The notes under the pieces: model-generated
What the model was told of the DNA's origin: nothing
Databases searched by the model: none
What the model saw: the letters and a program-made list of their open reading frames with translations, nothing else
Program-made: the position numbers and the translations under genes
In this document: positions 7,992-15,677 of the stretch, in pieces
Position numbering within the stretch: the stretch's first letter is position 1
Layout of the letters: each line of letters starts with the position of its first letter
Virus record (IMG/VR): IMGVR_UViG_3300042892_002114
Span: 1 to 64,000 of that record
DNA: 64,000 nt
From: a virus
Direction: 5' to 3' (one strand)

Positions 7992-8698
7992 TATGTTGTC
8001 TCCAATAGTTTAATACCAATGTTTTTGAAATTTTCTTTGCTGTTTTTCCATCGTAATTTGGCGGACTCTTTCATCTTACAAATTGTTTCTTCGCTATGCC
8101 TTCTTCCCGTGTGGGCGGATTTCATCAATTCACGAGTTTTTTCGGAGACTCCCACGTTTGCATAAAATGTACGCATTTTAATTTTGAATTCTTCAGTTCT
8201 TGGCCCAAATTTCCTGCCACGGTTTCCGTTTATTCGTATTTTTTCTTTGGTCGCTTCGCTGTGCCGTCTCCGCAGCCCACCAACTCGAAGTTTTTCACGT
8301 GTATCCGATGAACATGCCTGTGGACCACTGCCTCCGATAGTAAGGTTGTACCCATTTTCTCCAAAACTATCCTTTTCCTTTACCCAAAAACGTTCCCAAA
8401 AGTTCAATGATACTTTTGATGGGCAACAATCCATCAATTTGTAGCATGTGAAGTTGACCAATCCATATTTAGCCACGGCCCGAAAAAACAACAGTTGCCC
8501 CGAAAAATGGTTACTTTTATAGTGATACATGCGGCTACCAATTGACATCGAATTTCCAACGTACCATTTACCATTCGCGTTATTTCTCCAACCATACACA
8601 CCGGCGGAAGTAGGACACTTCTCCGTTCTCTGCCCATTTATAAAAATTATATCGTGAACACGTTCCATATACTCATAAATATAATGCAACGATGCCAT
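7991..8698 (-). CDS. GIY-YIG homing endonuclease with NUMOD3 motifs
   Basis: At residues 30-50 the protein has the GIY-YIG signature in the form AGVYGWRN followed by GKWYVGNS. It then shows a conserved arginine segment (SIGSRMYHYK) and the family Glu near NFWERFWVKE. The C-terminal half carries NUMOD3-type DNA-binding repeats: HSEATKEKIR near residue 145 and HSEETICKMKESAKLRWKNS near residue 205. Such proteins cut intron- or gene-less alleles and spread themselves. At 235 residues the protein looks complete. It precedes gp13 in the same operon, and its stop overlaps the gp13 start. Confidence 0.85.
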   Translation of the reverse strand: MASLHYIYEYMERVHDIIFINGQRTEKCPTSAGVYGWRNNANGKWYVGNSMSIGSRMYHYKSNHFSGQLLFFRAVAKYGLVNFTCYKLMDCCPSKVSLNFWERFWVKEKDSFGENGYNLTIGGSGPQACSSDTREKLRVGGLRRRHSEATKEKIRINGNRGRKFGPRTEEFKIKMRTFYANVGVSEKTRELMKSAHTGRRHSEETICKMKESAKLRWKNSKENFKNIGIKLLETT

Positions 8699-8716
8699 TT
8701 TTATCTCAATTCTCCG

Positions 8717-8724
8717 TATTTATA
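8717..8724 (+). promoter_or_regulatory. TATTTATA box, 10 bases before the small ORF at 8735
   Basis: The plus strand reads CGTATTTATAGAAAGTATATATG. On the minus strand the same bases read TATAAATA, the T4 late-promoter orientation, 18 bases upstream of the GIY-YIG ATG. Which reading is used cannot be decided from sequence. Confidence 0.35.
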
Positions 8725-8734
8725 GAAAGTATAT

Positions 8735-8899
8735 ATGATTAAGCTCAAAGACACACTTGTCAATGGTAACATGATTAAATTAAGACAAGAAGGGGTTGCA
8801 CTCTTTGCATCACGATATTTATTATACGCACAGAATAAATGTTTCATAGATATTTATAATATATATGCGCATAATCAAACTGAAAGATCTGTTATATGA
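8735..8899 (+). CDS. Small hypothetical ORF starting with a leader like that of the lysozyme
   Basis: The 54-residue frame begins MIKLKDTLVNGNMIKLRQEG. Its first residues mirror the IIKLKDLL of the lysozyme gene just downstream. It ends 35 bases inside the lysozyme gene in another frame. A TATTTATA box stands 10 bases upstream. It could be a short real gene, a decayed copy of a leader-bearing gene, or chance. No domain is recognised. Confidence 0.25.
   Translation: MIKLKDTLVNGNMIKLRQEGVALFASRYLLYAQNKCFIDIYNIYAHNQTERSVI
8850..8857 (+). promoter_or_regulatory. TATTTATA box, 7 bases before the lysozyme ATG
   Basis: The coding strand reads GATATTTATAATATATATG. This plus-strand gene carries the box in its own sense orientation, just as minus-strand genes do. 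That argues the element goes with the direction of the gene. Confidence 0.4.
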
Positions 8900-9521
8900 A
8901 CAAAAACTCATTGAAGCAGTGTCTGACCTTCCTCCAGTAAAATTTATTTCACCACCCGCACAACATGCTTATGCACAGCCAGCGGGAGATGGTGCAGGAA
9001 AGCCATATACTCAGCATAATATTGATTTTAGCGACAGAGGAGACACAGGCAACTTAACAACTCGTGCTGTGAATATAATCAAGCAATTTGAAAACAACAT
9101 CAACAATCCAAAGGGTGGATATAATAAAGCCAAGAAATTATGGTTTCCACATAAAAGTGTTGAAGGCGGCAGTGACACAATTGCTTATGGTCACAAAATT
9201 CAACCAAATGAGGATTTTAGCAAAGGCATAACTGACGATGATGCATTGAAATTACTTGAAAAAGACGCTAATAAAAAGATTGATGTTGCCAAAAAACATA
9301 TAGAAAAATTTGATAGTTTGCCATTAACCGTGAGAATTGCAACAATCAATGCATTATATCGTGGTGACATGGGACCAAAAACAATAAAGTTGTTGAACCA
9401 AAACAAGTTTGCTGATGCTGCAAAGGAATATTTAAACCACAGAGAATATCGCAGCACAAATAATCGTGGTGTAAAAAAACGTATGGACTGGAACGCTGCT
9501 GTATTTAAAGCAGCTGGTTAA
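8865..9521 (+). CDS. T4-type lysozyme-like muramidase with an N-terminal leader
   Basis: Residues 65-218 follow the GH24 layout. IIKQFE supplies the putative catalytic Glu76. GGSDTIAYGHKI (102-112) matches the 'TIGYG' loop, with Asp104 and Thr105 where T4 lysozyme has its Asp/Thr. ITDDDALKLLEKDANK matches the 'ITKDEAEKLFNQDV' helix. The family cleaves the MurNAc-GlcNAc bond of peptidoglycan. The first 12 residues, MRIIKLKDLLYE, end in L-Y-E, a T4 prohead-protease-type site, and a linker of about 50 residues follows. This suggests packaging in the head rather than only lysis, but it is inference. No signal peptide or membrane helix is seen. The gene is on the plus strand and meets the nuclease gene tail to tail with one base between. 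Confidence 0.75.
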   Translation: MRIIKLKDLLYEQKLIEAVSDLPPVKFISPPAQHAYAQPAGDGAGKPYTQHNIDFSDRGDTGNLTTRAVNIIKQFENNINNPKGGYNKAKKLWFPHKSVEGGSDTIAYGHKIQPNEDFSKGITDDDALKLLEKDANKKIDVAKKHIEKFDSLPLTVRIATINALYRGDMGPKTIKLLNQNKFADAAKEYLNHREYRSTNNRGVKKRMDWNAAVFKAAG

Positions 9522-9522
9522 A

Positions 9523-10317
9523 TTATTTCTTTGTTAAGCTAGACCAATCTTTTTGATCTGCTTTTGACTTTTCCAATTCATTTTGCTGTTTTTCTGGCAA
9601 CTTTGGATTGAAATTTATTCCAGTCTTGACTTCTATCTCTGATATGGATACAATATATTTATGAAGGTCTTCAACTGGCAGTGGAGCATTAGGAAACATA
9701 AAAGCAATAGCTTTATTTGACTTTGCATCTACAATAACTTTCCACATATAATCTGGAATACCAACTTTGTTATTACCAATTTCTTTGTATCCTTTGTTAT
9801 AAAATGTGCCAGTTATAACATATACATCTTTGCCTTCAATTACCCAGTTTCTGACAGCAGTTTCCAATTGTTTCCAAATTCCTCTATTATGATTTGGAAC
9901 TTGAGGAACCATATTAGAAAGAAAGAAACTTTCACTCATAACATCATCATTTTGAGTATTGTCTCCGGCAGGTACAAGATGACCACGATCAAATGGATTT
10001 CCAACATAATCAGATAATAATGATTGATGTTGTTTTGCTATTTCTGGATCTGGTCTAAAATCATCTTTACGTTTTGATTTTCCATTAATCTTTTCAAGTG
10101 TTGGATGTTCTACAACATACTCAGCTGTTTTGGTATCATAACGATAATGAATAGCATAATTCTTTTTGATTATATACTGAGTATCTTTTACAATTTTACT
10201 GATTGGTGCACCGTTCACAACAAATTGAGACGCCTTATCATCAATTGGATTGGCGACCAAAGCAGTAACCAATGTTAACAAACACAATGAATAGTAATAT
10301 ATTTTCTTCATAAGCAT
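9523..10317 (-). CDS. Secreted DNA/RNA non-specific endonuclease (NUC1 / endonuclease G family)
   Basis: The catalytic motif DRGHLVPAGD stands at residues 110-119, with His113 as the general base. SNMVPQVPNHNRGIWKQLE at 134-152 supplies the metal-binding Asn and the following Trp/Glu. Both are hallmarks of the beta-beta-alpha-metal NUC1 family, which cuts DNA and RNA without sequence preference. Residues 1-22 form a typical signal peptide (Met-Lys-Lys, then a hydrophobic core, then TALVA), so the product is probably exported to the periplasm or outside. The start is either Met1 or Met3; neither has a clear ribosome site. At 264 residues the length is normal. In a phage it could degrade competing or host DNA, or nucleic acid released at lysis; this role is inferred. 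Confidence 0.85.
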   Translation of the reverse strand: MLMKKIYYYSLCLLTLVTALVANPIDDKASQFVVNGAPISKIVKDTQYIIKKNYAIHYRYDTKTAEYVVEHPTLEKINGKSKRKDDFRPDPEIAKQHQSLLSDYVGNPFDRGHLVPAGDNTQNDDVMSESFFLSNMVPQVPNHNRGIWKQLETAVRNWVIEGKDVYVITGTFYNKGYKEIGNNKVGIPDYMWKVIVDAKSNKAIAFMFPNAPLPVEDLHKYIVSISEIEVKTGINFNPKLPEKQQNELEKSKADQKDWSSLTKK

Positions 10318-10353
10318 GGTATAATATATATTATATATACGGTATAAGTTATG

Positions 10354-11877
10354 TTATGATATATTCATTTCGTATTTTAGATGACCACAATCCCATATAC
10401 GATCATATCTTAATTTTCTCATTATTTCTGGTTCTGTCATAGATTCTGGCAATCCATATTTTTTTACCAATTTTGATTTTGTAAAGTTGTAGCGGTGCAA
10501 TCTTGTTTTATATTTTTGCATATAAAAATAATTTGGTTTTGTTTCGGATACAAACTCAAATTTATTTTTCTCATATACATTATTTATTTTTGACGACCAT
10601 CTACGATCTGCATATGTGATAATCTTTTTTGGATTGTTAGTTTTTATAAAATGTGACAATAATTTACTAAATCCGCCGCGAACATTGTGTCCATTTAAAT
10701 TGCAGAATCTAACAAGTTCCCAAGTATCATTTTCATATTTTTTTATACCCAATGCTACTCTAGGTTTTGAAAACGTCATAACTGATACAAGCATGTTGCT
10801 GTCAAACAGCCCTATCATAGTGTTGGATTTATCATTTCCTTGTAGATGATTGATATTAAGAAACTCCGATTTTTGTTTACTGGATATATTTTCAATCTTT
10901 AAATCTCTGGCATTCAATTTTTTAATATATATTCCAAAGAGATTATTCAGTCTATTTTTCACTATAGTTGGTTTATCTCGCCACTCATCTTCAAATATTT
11001 GAATGAGTTTTATTCCATTTTTTTCTGACGTATTTGTTTTAAATAAATGATAATCTTTCATTCTTCCTCCCGCCATTTCTGAATGAAAATACAATCCGTT
11101 ATATTCAATACCTATCTTTTTATCTTCACAGTATATATCAAGTTCAATATTATGTAATATTTTTTTGGTATTATATAAAAACTTTGACTGCGGTGAAATG
11201 GTTAATAGATAATCGCGGATCTCTCGCTCGGCTTTTGACGAACTGTCAAATTCTATCTCAGATAAATTTTTAGAAAATTCTTTCTTTGTATTCTCTGAAA
11301 CCAATTCGCCATATTTTTCTTTATATTCTTCGCATGTTATATCATGCTTTTTTAAGTGTGAGTTTGTAATTTCTTTCAACTTTTCATCGCAAATTTTACA
11401 AGATATATGGTTGCCATCTGAATAATTTATATGATCAAACCTTGTTACTGAATTTTGAAATGTCTTCCAGAGTCTCTTATAATCTGGATATTCTTCTATA
11501 ACATTTGAAATTGTTTTATTGTGTGAAGATATGTGTCTAGTAAACACTCCGCTCACATTATTAAAATCTTTACTGGTCCAATCGCAATATGGGCAATTTA
11601 ATAATGGTTTAGCTTCAACAATCTCTGTATCAAAATGTTGAACATAATTTTCAACAGAAATTCCTTTCTTGATTAAATAACGAGTTATTATACCAGATTT
11701 GTTATTTATATCTTTTGTTTTCCAACCATCCAATTTGGATACAAGTATTTTTGTTTCATCGTTTTTCAATAATGATACTCTTCGGCAATTGTATGTTTTG
11801 TCCGAAAACTTACAAGTATTTGAACAATAATTTTTTTGCCGTTTCAATAATGGTTTGGTACATATAATGCAATTCAT
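10354..11877 (-). CDS. Large phage endonuclease: zinc-finger segments, PD-(D/E)XK core and GNAT-like C-terminal domain
   Basis: The N-terminus (CIICTKPLLKRQKNYCSNTC) is a treble-clef-like zinc motif. Further Cys/His pairs follow at about residues 94-120 (CPYCDW, then HISSH) and 158-180 (CKICDE, then HLKKH). The nuclease core is SSKAEREIRDYLL, then ELDIYCEDKKIGIEYNGLYF and HSE, then GIKLIQIFEDEW: a Glu helix, an Asp strand, I-E-Y-N-G and a following Glu. The C-terminal region (about 330-480) has MIGLFDSNMLVSVMTFSKPR, VRFCNLNGHNVRGGFSKLL and ITYADRRWS, a layout resembling N-acetyltransferase folds. This combination recurs in a large family of phage free-standing endonucleases. A good ribosome site (AAGGAG) precedes the ATG. 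The gene lies downstream of the capsid terminator, so it needs its own promoter or read-through. Confidence 0.75.
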   Translation of the reverse strand: MNCIICTKPLLKRQKNYCSNTCKFSDKTYNCRRVSLLKNDETKILVSKLDGWKTKDINNKSGIITRYLIKKGISVENYVQHFDTEIVEAKPLLNCPYCDWTSKDFNNVSGVFTRHISSHNKTISNVIEEYPDYKRLWKTFQNSVTRFDHINYSDGNHISCKICDEKLKEITNSHLKKHDITCEEYKEKYGELVSENTKKEFSKNLSEIEFDSSSKAEREIRDYLLTISPQSKFLYNTKKILHNIELDIYCEDKKIGIEYNGLYFHSEMAGGRMKDYHLFKTNTSEKNGIKLIQIFEDEWRDKPTIVKNRLNNLFGIYIKKLNARDLKIENISSKQKSEFLNINHLQGNDKSNTMIGLFDSNMLVSVMTFSKPRVALGIKKYENDTWELVRFCNLNGHNVRGGFSKLLSHFIKTNNPKKIITYADRRWSSKINNVYEKNKFEFVSETKPNYFYMQKYKTRLHRYNFTKSKLVKKYGLPESMTEPEIMRKLRYDRIWDCGHLKYEMNIS

Positions 11878-11895
11878 ATTTTACTCCTTGATGTG

Positions 11896-11907
11896 GAATA
11901 ATTATTC
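11896..11907. other. 12-bp perfect palindrome GAATAATTATTC
   Basis: It lies between the capsid-gene terminator and the start of the endonuclease gene, 18 bases upstream of that ATG and just above its ribosome site. It might be an operator or just an AT-rich coincidence. Confidence 0.25.
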
Positions 11908-11940
11908 ACACAAACAGAAAAAACGCAAAATAAATAAACA

Positions 11941-11972
11941 AAAAAAGACCGCCCTTTCGGGCGGTCTTTTTT
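11941..11972 (-). terminator. Rho-independent terminator after the major capsid gene
   Basis: A perfect 8-bp GC-rich stem (GACCGCCC / GGGCGGTC, 11947-11954 and 11959-11966) closes on a 4-base loop that reads GAAA on the minus strand, a GNRA tetraloop. Six T residues follow and six A residues precede, so it can work in both directions. It begins 28 bases beyond the capsid stop codon and is the strongest terminator in the window. Confidence 0.95.
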
Positions 11973-12000
11973 ATAAAATCTCTGTTTAAGAGATGAACTA

Positions 12001-13605
12001 TTATACTTCGTCCAAGTTGCCGATGACGATTTTGCCAAAAAACTCTGGTCTCAAAATCTTCTTGGCGTAGCGTGTCATTACGCCACGACGTGGAGTAAAG
12101 TTCACTGGATCATACACCAACGGTGTTTGAATCAGTGGGATATATGGAGCGTAAACAGCGCCGGTTTCTAGGAAGTTTGTTCCACGGAAACCTACCAACA
12201 TAACATTGTCTGTCATGTATGGGTTCTTGTATACTGTCCAACGGTTGCTTAGAGCGCCAACTTTGGCAACGCCCATTGCGAACTTGGCTTGGTCGCCGTC
12301 CGTGTTGGTGCTGAAGCCTGGGATGGATTCAATGATTGTAGCTACGTCTGGGGAGCAAACTAGGAAGTTTGCACCGCCACGCAGTGTCAATTGGTGAATC
12401 TTATTCGAGACCTTTTGGATCTTGTTGCCCAGTGTTTGGAACCATGTGCTCTTGACATATGCAGTGCGGTTAGCAGCTGTGTCTTGGAATCTTCCAACGG
12501 AAGCATTGTATTCACTACCAACGCGAGCTGACCAGTATTCAGTTGTAGCATCTGGAGCAGCTGTGACCAACATGTCCAAGATTTCCAAATCAATTTCCAT
12601 CGAAACGTATTCAGATAGAAGAGCGGTTAGCTCGGCTTCTGCGTCGATAGAGTGATATGCATTCAAGTCTTGAGCCAATTCTGGTGTCCAGACGGCTTTC
12701 AACTTACGGGTCTTGGCAACAATGGCTTCCGACTTCAACTCTAGGTTGACTTCTGGAATACCGATGTCGTTTGGTGTACCGGTGGTATTTGGCAATCCGG
12801 TTCCTTTGTCTTCGAAGTCGCCACGAGATGTTGGCTCTGGTTGATTGTGGTACGAAACGCCGAAGCTGTTTGCACCAGCTGCAATCGACGCAGATGTTAC
12901 GAAGGTTACGGTAGAACCGGATGTGGTTGTGAATCCTGGGTAGAAATCAACAATGCCAGAACCGCTGATGGTGAAGGCACGAACACCGGTGGTGTCAAAG
13001 CCTGTACCAGCTAGGTCAACTGTGACTTTGATGATTTGACCGTCTGCGACAGACGCTGAAAGTTCTGGAACGAACTTTGCATCCAGCCAAGAACCTGTGG
13101 CCAAAGAACCTGTTAGGCTGACGGCGGTGTCATTGATGGTGTAACCGAAACGACCTTGGCCATATAGACCATTGACGGCGGAATCAGTTGAACCATTCTT
13201 TGTGCCCGTACCACCGAACAACGATTGACCGTTGAAGGCTGGTTTACCGGCTTGGTTGGAACCATACTTGAAGTCCAGATAGAATACCAGACCGGAAGGA
13301 AGATTCATCGGTTGAACCGAGACGAATTCCTTGGCAGCGATTTCAGCGAAAACGCGGCGAACTAGTGGGAGAGCAACGCCAGCCCATTGTTCGGAATTAG
13401 CGGAGGTACCTGTGCGGGTAGCTTCGTCAATTAGTTGCTTTGCTTGATTTTCCAAAAGGATGGACATGTGCGACTTTTCGATGTCGCTTTTCATGCCTTC
13501 TAGAAGACCTGTTTTTTCCCATTTGGTCATTAGACCGCGTGTTTGAGACATTAGTTGAACCATTGGGTTCGATGTCTCGCTTAGTAGTGATTTGATGTCT
13601 GACAT
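12001..13605 (-). CDS. 23: Major capsid protein, gp23-like
   Basis: The 534-residue protein has the T4-type capsid signature at about 75-115: VALPLVRRVFAEIAAKEFVS, VQPMNLPSGLVFYLDFKYG. It forms the hexameric shell lattice of the head (HK97 fold in the family). Residues 58-62 (LIDEA) contain an I-D-E/A site at the place where T4 gp23 is cut after Glu65 by the gp21 protease, so mature protein probably starts at Ala62. AGGAAA lies 7 bases before the ATG. The gene follows the scaffold gene and ends at a strong terminator, matching high late expression. Its codons are richer in G and C at third positions than most neighbours. Confidence 0.95.
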   Translation of the reverse strand: MSDIKSLLSETSNPMVQLMSQTRGLMTKWEKTGLLEGMKSDIEKSHMSILLENQAKQLIDEATRTGTSANSEQWAGVALPLVRRVFAEIAAKEFVSVQPMNLPSGLVFYLDFKYGSNQAGKPAFNGQSLFGGTGTKNGSTDSAVNGLYGQGRFGYTINDTAVSLTGSLATGSWLDAKFVPELSASVADGQIIKVTVDLAGTGFDTTGVRAFTISGSGIVDFYPGFTTTSGSTVTFVTSASIAAGANSFGVSYHNQPEPTSRGDFEDKGTGLPNTTGTPNDIGIPEVNLELKSEAIVAKTRKLKAVWTPELAQDLNAYHSIDAEAELTALLSEYVSMEIDLEILDMLVTAAPDATTEYWSARVGSEYNASVGRFQDTAANRTAYVKSTWFQTLGNKIQKVSNKIHQLTLRGGANFLVCSPDVATIIESIPGFSTNTDGDQAKFAMGVAKVGALSNRWTVYKNPYMTDNVMLVGFRGTNFLETGAVYAPYIPLIQTPLVYDPVNFTPRRGVMTRYAKKILRPEFFGKIVIGNLDEV

Positions 13606-13646
13606 AATAATTTCCTATATTTAGATGTTGATTGTTTTATACTTAC

Positions 13647-15080
13647 TTACTTACTGCGAATACCGGCCAATTTCTTAAAGCGGTTTGCCATTTCGGCTCC
13701 TTCTGTAAGAACAGCGGCTTTTGTCGGTCTGGTCGATGCAACTGGCTTGGAGGCGAGTCCTTCGGTGATGGATCTAACAGTTTGAGAAACAACCTTTTTA
13801 GTGGCTGGTGCTGCAACAACTGTCTTCTTTCCACCGAAATTAAATGATTCGGCCAACGTAGCGTAAACAAGCTTGGCTTCACGAACCGATTTCGTGAGGT
13901 CAAATGACTCGATTACTTTTAGTTTTTGCTCATTGTTTAGGCTGGCTTGTTTGAACAACTTGTTCGTGTACAACAGCTTGGCATTGAGCAGGTTAACTTC
14001 ATTGATGCGGTCCCGTAGATAAACGACTGCGCTACGGTATTCTGCTAGTTCCTTCTTCAACGAAATGTTTTCTTTGACGGTTTCTTTTTTCTCGTCTTCT
14101 TCGTCCTCAGATTCTTCATCTTCGGATTTTTCCGATTTACCAGCTTTTTTGGCTTGGTAAGCGGCTAGACCGGCTGGAAGTTTTCCTTCTTCGACGTTCT
14201 TTTCGTCGTCAGCGTCTTCGTCGTCCGTTTCGGAAAGAAGTTCATCAAGATTGATTTCTTCTTCTAGTCCTGTTTCGGAGGCTTCTGGAGCGTGGGCTTC
14301 TTCAGCTCCCATGCCGCCCATTTCATCCATTCCACCAACGTCATTCAGACCGTCTTCCAATTCTTTTAGGATTTCATCCAAAGAAGTTTCATCAACTTCT
14401 TCGTTTTCCTTCAAGGCTGCGGTATCATTGTCATATCCACCCTTGGATACTTCATTTCCTTGACCTTGTGGGTCATTGGTCTTGTGACCATTTGTGGTCT
14501 TGGTATAGTCAGAAGAAGCCTTGGCTGTTTTCTTGGCGGCTGATAAAGAACCCTTGGTTCCTCCGATTGCGGTTCCGACCGACTTCACCATCTTTTTACC
14601 CGGATCTTCTGTATTGTGACCCTTGGTGGTCTTCTTGTAATCACCAGAAGCCTTGTCGCCCTCGGCTATATAGTTGGTGTCGTCAAGTTCACCTTCTAGT
14701 TCATCTAGACCAGCTTCGTCACCAACGGGTGTGGATGACATCTCAGCGGATGGTTCTTCAACTGGGGCGTCCATAGCTGCATCTTGTGCGGCATCGGCGT
14801 GACCTTCTGGTGAGCCACCTGCTGCCATAGCTGCATCTTGTGCGGCATCAGCATGAACTTCACCACCACCCATATCGTCCATTGGCAATGGAGCTTCTGG
14901 TGCTGGAGCTGCGTCTGGTGAGATTTCTTCATCACCTGCAACTTCGGCACGTAGCTTTTCAGACAACATGCTTTGTAGTTTTGGAGCAAAGTGCTCTTCG
15001 AGAGCAGCTTTTGCGTTTGATAGAGCAGTGGCGCGAACGGCTTTAGCGTCTGCGATTGCTTGTTTTAATAGATCTGACAT
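13647..15080 (-). CDS. 22: Prohead core scaffolding protein, gp22-like
   Basis: The protein sits between protease-side genes and the capsid gene, as T4 gene 22 does. It has the expected composition: very acidic, Ala-rich, with long helical ends. Residues 1-45 form a helix (ATALSNAKAALEEHFAPKLQ) and residues 335-477 another, ending MANRFKKLAGIRSK, a capsid-binding-type tail. The middle is low-complexity, with internal duplications: HADAAQDAAM twice, and a DYxKTTxGHxTxDP segment twice. Many (L/I)xE tripeptides offer cuts for the gp21 protease, which in T4 reduces gp22 to peptides after assembly. At 477 residues it is longer than T4 gp22 (269), mainly because of the acidic middle. Confidence 0.85.
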   Translation of the reverse strand: MSDLLKQAIADAKAVRATALSNAKAALEEHFAPKLQSMLSEKLRAEVAGDEEISPDAAPAPEAPLPMDDMGGGEVHADAAQDAAMAAGGSPEGHADAAQDAAMDAPVEEPSAEMSSTPVGDEAGLDELEGELDDTNYIAEGDKASGDYKKTTKGHNTEDPGKKMVKSVGTAIGGTKGSLSAAKKTAKASSDYTKTTNGHKTNDPQGQGNEVSKGGYDNDTAALKENEEVDETSLDEILKELEDGLNDVGGMDEMGGMGAEEAHAPEASETGLEEEINLDELLSETDDEDADDEKNVEEGKLPAGLAAYQAKKAGKSEKSEDEESEDEEDEKKETVKENISLKKELAEYRSAVVYLRDRINEVNLLNAKLLYTNKLFKQASLNNEQKLKVIESFDLTKSVREAKLVYATLAESFNFGGKKTVVAAPATKKVVSQTVRSITEGLASKPVASTRPTKAAVLTEGAEMANRFKKLAGIRSK

Positions 15081-15219
15081 AATAGTTTATCCTTTTTGGT
15101 TGATGAAACTATTAGAGTTTCAAATTAAATTTTGAACTGCCTCGCACCAAATAATGATGCATTTTATAATAAATAAATATATACGTATTTACAAAAAACG
15201 TAAAAATATATAATATTTT

Positions 15220-15669
15220 TTACTTTTTCGCAATTTTGCTGATTGCTGGACCAGTACCTTCGTTCAAATCTTTGATTTCAAAATAACGACCCAATACATG
15301 TCCACCATCTTCATACAATGCTTCCATGCGTTGTTGAACTGTGTGTGCTTCTTTAGCAAGTTTGTTGAATTCTTCACTAACACGACGCAAATCTTTCATG
15401 TTGCGCGATACAGTGTTTTTATCAAACCAATCTTCACCAGTTTCACTGAGAGTAAATTTTTCAGCAGCTTCTGTAATCTTGCTTAATGTATGAGCAATTT
15501 CCATTAAATTACCTTCTGGTGGACGACGTAAAAGATTTCCATACTCATTATAACGACCAATTGCATCCAGAGCGGATTTCTTTTCTTCATTGGTCCATTC
15601 TTTTTGTTGATCATTATTGGTAGGTTGGTCAATACCTTCAATCAGAGGTCTTAGTTTAAGTATTTTCAT
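15220..15669 (-). CDS. Hypothetical head-core protein with (L/I)xE leader
   Basis: I do not recognise the fold of this 149-residue protein. It begins MKILKLRPLIEGIDQ, a short basic-hydrophobic leader ending in L-I-E/G, like T4 capsid-targeting sequences cut by the prohead protease. The rest is mostly predicted helix and charged, e.g. LRRVSEEFNKLAKEAHTVQQ. It lies between gp21 and gp22 in the head operon, where T4 has small core proteins. I infer a prohead core or internal protein. It starts 8 bases after the upstream stop. Confidence 0.55.
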   Translation of the reverse strand: MKILKLRPLIEGIDQPTNNDQQKEWTNEEKKSALDAIGRYNEYGNLLRRPPEGNLMEIAHTLSKITEAAEKFTLSETGEDWFDKNTVSRNMKDLRRVSEEFNKLAKEAHTVQQRMEALYEDGGHVLGRYFEIKDLNEGTGPAISKIAKK

Positions 15670-15677
15670 AAAAATTA

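Noticed and set aside
8717-8724. Standard T4 late promoter (TATAAATA) as the general late signal of this phage
   Set aside because: A sense-oriented TATAAATA is seen only at a few sites (8717, 20488, 37899), whereas the inverted form precedes many genes on both strands.
15105-15121. Small hairpin GAAACT/AGTTTC upstream of the scaffold gene
   Set aside because: A 6-bp AT-rich stem without a T-run is too weak to call a terminator or riboswitch.
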